Origin: Chloroflexota bacterium
GTDB taxonomy: Bacteria > Chloroflexota > Anaerolineae > Anaerolineales > UBA11579
Assembly (NCBI GenBank): GCA_019456165.1
Contig: VRUJ01000010.1
Span: forward strand, 1-64,000
Length of the DNA stretch: 64,000 nucleotides
Reading direction: 5' to 3'
The notes under the pieces: generated by a model
What the model was told of the DNA's origin: nothing
Seen by the model: only the letters and a program-made list of their open reading frames with translations
Database searches by the model: none
Position numbers and translations under genes: made by a program
Part shown: one piece after another, positions 60,508-64,000 of the stretch
Numbering within the stretch: the first letter of the stretch is position 1
Layout of the letters: each line of letters opens with the position of its first letter

Positions 60508-61841
60508 ATGACCAGCAGTGCTGAGGCATATTCCCCAACCACCCCAAACCTAACCCAAAAACGTATCTTAATCTACTGGCTGCCACTCGCTGCCAGTTGG
60601 CTGCTGATGGCTACTGAGGGGCCTGTCATCAATGGCGCTTTAGCGCGCATGTTTGATGCCGAGCTAATGATTGCAGCTTTCGGGATCGTGGTCTCGTTGA
60701 GCATCACCATTGAAAGTCCGGTGATCCCTTTGCTGTCTACCAGCACGGCCCTCTCCCGCAGCCGGCAGAGTTATCTGCAATTAAGGCGCTTCACGCTACA
60801 CTTGATGGTTATTACAACCATCATCCACGCCTTGATGGGTTGGACTGTTTTATTTGATATCATCGTAGATGACCTAATGGGGATTCCGGAAAAGCTCCTA
60901 GAGTCGATCCGTTTGGGGATGCGTTATATGCTATTTTGGAGTGCAGCTATTGCGTGGAGACGCTTCAAGCAAGGGGTGTTGATTCGGCATGGAAAAACTC
61001 GTTTTGTCGGCCAAGGAACCGCGGTAAGATTGACCAGCATAGCTGCAACAGTCATTCTCCTGGCTTTCATAGGGCAGATTCAAGGTGTCATAGTCGGAGC
61101 GCTTGCACTCAACGTCGGTGTAATCGCCGAGGCGCTATATGCCCAGTGGGCGGCGAGTAAATTAATTGCGGAAAAATTCAGCCAGGAAAATCAGCGGAAA
61201 AACGACTCCGAATTGAAATATTTCGACCTGGTCAAATTCCACTCACCGCTGGCTGCCAGTATGCTGCTCTTCTTGCTCATGCAGCCATTAATCGGTCCGC
61301 GCTGGCGCGAAACCCCAATCCAGAAAATACCCTGGCTGCCTGGCCCATTTTATCTAGCCTCTTATTTTTCGTGCGCTCACCTACGGTCGCGCTCCCTGAA
61401 GCTATCATCGCACTTAGTGAAGAAAAAAACAGCCAAAAACCTCTTCAAACTTTCAGCTTTCGTGTAGGATTGGTGTGTTTATTAATCTTAGGATTTGTAG
61501 TTTTTACCCCATTTTCCCAGTTCTATTTTCGCACACTGATAGGACTCTCACAAGAATTAACAAATTTAGCTGTCATTGGTGGACGTATTGGTCTTCTAAT
61601 TCCCATAATCTCCGCAGGAGTCTTCTTTTTCCGTGGACTCCTTACCGCCAGAGGAGCTACGATACCGGTGACTAGCGCTATGATAATCAATTTGATATCA
61701 ATGCTGATTGTTTTATTTTTTGGGGTTTCATTCAGAGCACCCGGAATAGCTCTTGCAGCTATTGCACTGACGATTGCCTGGTTTTTCGAGGCTTTTAGCC
61801 TGGCAATTTCTTTTAGACGAACGAGGTTAATACAACAATGA
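60508..61841 (+). pseudogene. MATE/polysaccharide-flippase-like transporter, frameshifted
   Basis: The first frame (to 61467) gives eight or so helices with APS-free MATE-like character: YWLPLAASWLLMATEGPVIN, GIVVSLSITIESPVIPLLST. After MQPLIG at about 61293 it turns into an unlikely Arg/Ser/Lys-rich tail. One base out of phase the membrane protein continues smoothly (ALARNPNPENTLAAWPILSS, LLFFVRSPTVALPEAIIALS) and runs through the remaining helices to a stop at 61841. A single one-base loss near 61293-61302 explains both. The rebuilt protein has about 444 residues. Either a recent mutation or an assembly error; the 3' part still overlaps the next gene correctly (ATGA). Confidence 0.75.
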
Positions 61842-62698
61842 TCTTTAAAACTTTGATTCCGGTTGACCTATTAGCCGATCAATTCAATAACCCTGATTGG
61901 GCCATAATTGATTGTCGATTTTCTCTAACGGACACCTCGCTCGGGAGAAAACAATACGAGCATGCACATATCCCTGGCGCTGTTTACGCCAACCTAGATG
62001 AGCATTTATCCGGTCAGGTAATTCCTGGAAAAACCAGCCGCCACCCTTTGCCCCCCATAGAGACCTTTGCAGGCAAATTATCTGCCTGGGGAATTGGCGA
62101 AACCACCCAGGTTGTTGTCTACGATGATGCTAGTGGCGCAATAGCTGCACGTCTCTGGTGGATGCTAGGCTGGCTTGGACATGAAGCCGTTGCGGTTTTA
62201 GACGGTGGTTGGCAGCATTGGTTGAAAAACAATCAACCCACCAAAAATGGTGTAGAAAACAGGCCGAGCCAAGATTTTAATCCGCGTCCGAATGCACACT
62301 TGATCATCGAAGTTGATCAGGTTTTGGCTATGCGCAACAACCCAGATATGCTCCTGGTCGATTCACGCAGTCCTGAACGCTTCCGTGGAGAAGAGGAACC
62401 ATACGATAGCATTGCTGGGCATATCCCCGGTGCATTGAACCTCCCTTTCAAGCAGAATCTAAATAATGCTGGTCTATTCATAGAACAGGAAGAATTGCGC
62501 ACCCATTTCGAAAATATTCTAGGCGAAGTAAATGCAAAACAAACCGTGTTTTACTGCGGTTCAGGGGTAACCGCAGCACATAATATTTTAGCTCTGGTTC
62601 ATGCTGGTTTAGGCCAAGCTCTACTTTACCCCGGTTCGTGGAGCGAGTGGATCACTGATCCTAGTAGACCAATCGAAAAATCCGATCAGCCAGGTTGA
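61838..62698 (+). CDS. Thiosulfate/3-mercaptopyruvate sulfurtransferase (two rhodanese domains)
   Basis: A 286-residue tandem rhodanese. The first, inactive repeat has WAIIDCRFSLTDTSLGRKQY, HIPGAVYANLDEHLSG and VVVYDDASGAIAARLWWML. The second has LLVDSRSPERFRGEEEPYDS, IAGHIPGALNLPF and the active loop FYCGSGVTAAHNIL with the catalytic Cys. CGSGVTA matches the 3-mercaptopyruvate sulfurtransferase type (SseA) rather than classical rhodanese (CRKGVT). It moves sulfane sulfur to thiophiles in the cytosol. It overlaps the preceding transporter gene by four bases. Confidence 0.92.
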   Translation: MIFKTLIPVDLLADQFNNPDWAIIDCRFSLTDTSLGRKQYEHAHIPGAVYANLDEHLSGQVIPGKTSRHPLPPIETFAGKLSAWGIGETTQVVVYDDASGAIAARLWWMLGWLGHEAVAVLDGGWQHWLKNNQPTKNGVENRPSQDFNPRPNAHLIIEVDQVLAMRNNPDMLLVDSRSPERFRGEEEPYDSIAGHIPGALNLPFKQNLNNAGLFIEQEELRTHFENILGEVNAKQTVFYCGSGVTAAHNILALVHAGLGQALLYPGSWSEWITDPSRPIEKSDQPG

Positions 62699-62730
62699 TC
62701 AGATAAATAGTTAACCTTGGAGGTTACACG

Positions 62731-63702
62731 ATGGAATTTACACAATTAGGACGCAGCGGTTTGAAGGTCAGCCGGTTGTGTTTAGGTACGATGAATTATG
62801 GTACAGAAACCGAAGAAAAAGACAGCTTTAACCAGATGGATAAGGCCCTTGACCTGGGAATCAACTTTTTCGATACCGCGAATGTATACGGCTGGAAAAT
62901 GGGGGAAGGCATCACAGAAAATATCATCGGCCGCTGGTTGGCAAAAGGAGATGGTAGGCGCGAAAAAATCGTTTTAGCCACGAAAGCTTATGGGCAAATG
63001 GGGGAAGGTGAAAATGAAAGACGTCTGTCCGCTTACCATATCAAGCAAGCTTGCGAGGCCAGCTTGAAACGCATGCAAACCGACCACATCGACCTCTACC
63101 AGATGCACCACATCGACCGTTTAACCCCCTGGGAAGAAATCTGGCAGGCGATGGAACAATTGGTCAGGGAAGGAAAAGTATTATATGTTGGAAGCAGCAA
63201 CTTTGCAGCCTGGAATATCGCCCAAGCACAAGGAGAAGCCAAAGCCCGCTATTTCATGGGATTGGTTTCCGAACAAAGCTTGTATAACCTCAGCTCGCGC
63301 ACGGTTGAACTAGAAGTTATCCCAGCTTGCCGCGAATTTGGTCTGGGATTGATTCCCTGGAGTCCGTTGAGCGGGGGCATGCTTGGAGGAGCTTTGAAGA
63401 AATTTACTAAAGGCCGCAGGGCTTCTGATTACCAGAAAGAAAAGATCGAAGAAAGTAAAACACAACTGGAAGCATATGAGGATTTCTGCAATGAATTAGG
63501 GGAAAGTCCTGGGGATGTAGCTTTAGCCTGGCTGCTTAACAATCCGATTGTAACCGCTCCGATTATTGGCCCGCGTACAATGAAACAGCTTGAGGGCAGT
63601 CTTCACGCCTTGGAAATCATACTTGATGAAGATAGTTTGAAGAAATTAGATGAAATCTGGCCAGGGCCAGGAGGCCAAGCCCCCGAAGCCTATGCCTGGT
63701 AG
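62731..63702 (+). CDS. Aldo/keto reductase
   Basis: A 323-residue TIM-barrel oxidoreductase of the AKR superfamily (YajO/PdxI-like). MEFTQLGRSGLKVSRLCLGT is the typical start, followed by INFFDTANVYGW with catalytic Asp and Tyr, VLATKAYG with Lys, and IDLYQMHHIDRLTPWEEIWQ with the His. NADPH-binding residues lie in IIGPRTMKQLEGSLHAL. It reduces aldehydes or ketones with NADPH; the substrate cannot be predicted. TTGGAGG precedes the ATG. It is 32 bases after the sulfurtransferase gene, so it is probably in the same transcript. Confidence 0.92.
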   Translation: MEFTQLGRSGLKVSRLCLGTMNYGTETEEKDSFNQMDKALDLGINFFDTANVYGWKMGEGITENIIGRWLAKGDGRREKIVLATKAYGQMGEGENERRLSAYHIKQACEASLKRMQTDHIDLYQMHHIDRLTPWEEIWQAMEQLVREGKVLYVGSSNFAAWNIAQAQGEAKARYFMGLVSEQSLYNLSSRTVELEVIPACREFGLGLIPWSPLSGGMLGGALKKFTKGRRASDYQKEKIEESKTQLEAYEDFCNELGESPGDVALAWLLNNPIVTAPIIGPRTMKQLEGSLHALEIILDEDSLKKLDEIWPGPGGQAPEAYAW

Positions 63703-63712
63703 GGCTATCAAA

Positions 63713-63807
63713 AGACCCTAAGGGTCTCCTAATAAGAACTAAACAGTAATCGGTATTGTTTTGAATTTACCAACTTCGTAAACAAGCTCTACAGACCCTT
63801 AGGGTCT
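63713..63807. repeat. Repeated 15-bp palindrome AGACCCTAAGGGTCT
   Basis: AGACCCTAAGGGTCT at 63713-63727 and AGACCCTTAGGGTCT at 63793-63807 are the same near-perfect palindrome, 80 bases apart, between the aldo/keto reductase and the next gene. No T-run follows the first, so simple termination is unlikely. They could bind a dimeric regulator or be small repetitive elements. Confidence 0.5.
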
Positions 63808-63869
63808 AATTGCTACATCTAGATACAATATGTAATAATATACCTTTAATATTATCAAAGGATTCACTC

Positions 63870-64000
63870 ATGGCGAAGAAAATGCATAATGCGATCACGG
63901 ATGTCCCTGGAATTAAAGTGGGACAAGCCCAGGACGATGAAGCATTAACCGGCTGCACAGTTATCATGTGTGAAAAGGGCGCGGTGGCCGGCGTTGACCA
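63870..64000 (+). CDS. P1/DmpA-family peptidase (S58), N-terminal part cut by window end
   Basis: From ATG 63870 the 43 visible codons read MAKKMHNAITDVPGIKVGQA and then DDEALTGCTVIMCEKGAVAG. ITDVPGIKVGHxxD...TGCTVI is the conserved opening of the DmpA/P1 family (L-aminopeptidase D-Ala-esterase), Ntn-type self-cleaving peptidases. The rest is beyond the window. No strong Shine-Dalgarno is seen (AAAGGAT at 63857-63863 is the best). Confidence 0.85.
   Translation, partial: MAKKMHNAITDVPGIKVGQAQDDEALTGCTVIMCEKGAVAGVD

Noticed and set aside
1-64000. CRISPR arrays, rRNA genes and replication origin
   Set aside because: I saw no regularly spaced direct repeats, no conserved rRNA segments and no DnaA-box cluster.

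Overview
The window looks like chromosomal DNA of an uncultured, fairly AT-rich bacterium, most likely Chloroflexota (Anaerolineae-like). This is inferred from gene style rather than from a marker gene: large PAS/GAF histidine kinases, a receiver-MinD/CpaE fusion, paired LytR-CpsA-Psr lipoproteins with Pro/Thr-rich linkers, a 3Fe/4Fe-type ferredoxin next to Fe/Mn superoxide dismutase, two-subunit class I fumarase, and a fused tungstate-type binding protein/permease. There is no rRNA or CRISPR array. Two tRNAs are present (initiator Met and Leu-CAG).

The left part (1-26.4 kb) is an accessory island. It begins with an IS200 remnant, an LRR protein, a flippase-like/methyltransferase fusion, two tandem GT87-like membrane glycosyltransferases, a frameshifted arylsulfotransferase lipoprotein and a decayed transposase. 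From 8.2 to 23.2 kb there is one long rightward run: Wzm/Wzt-type ABC exporter, UbiA-family membrane prenyltransferase (or cyclase), cytochrome P450, a second P450, a DxDD-containing terpene-cyclase-like protein, four sulfotransferase genes of two types (one chimeric and broken, one carrying a lectin-like tail), two tandem GT4 glycosyltransferases and a GalE-like epimerase. I read this as a candidate undescribed pathway for an oxidised, sulfated, glycosylated isoprenoid that is exported. The product is inference.

The same stretch records its own history. Two separate tandem duplications left exact scars. At about 12.84-13.08 kb the first codons of the cyclase gene abut the 3' end of the UbiA gene. 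At about 17.04 kb a sulfotransferase is fused to the last codons of the cyclase. The ancestral order was therefore UbiA - P450 - cyclase - sulfotransferase A - sulfotransferase B. The island's right flank (23.3-26.4 kb) holds a GT4 gene, a glycosyltransferase decapitated by an IS3 remnant, and two broken tyrosine recombinase pieces next to the initiator tRNA-Met gene, a classic island attachment setting.

The right part (26.4-64 kb) is mostly housekeeping and signalling: FtsB-like protein; a histidine kinase whose phospho-accepting His is Gln; two LCP proteins; a 1282-residue PAS/GAF kinase followed by its response regulator; APS/PAPS reductase; a tyrosine recombinase homologue lacking catalytic residues; a PhoU-like protein; a tungstate-type ABC system; TilS; a receiver-MinD protein; Sir2 and a GAF kinase; MutL; an aspartase/fumarase-family lyase; a URO-D-family protein; class I fumarase; ferredoxin; superoxide dismutase; an EamA transporter; a zinc-ribbon protein with a histone-H1-like tail; a HEAT-membrane giant; a frameshifted MATE-like transporter; a sulfurtransferase; an aldo/keto reductase; and the start of a P1-family peptidase.
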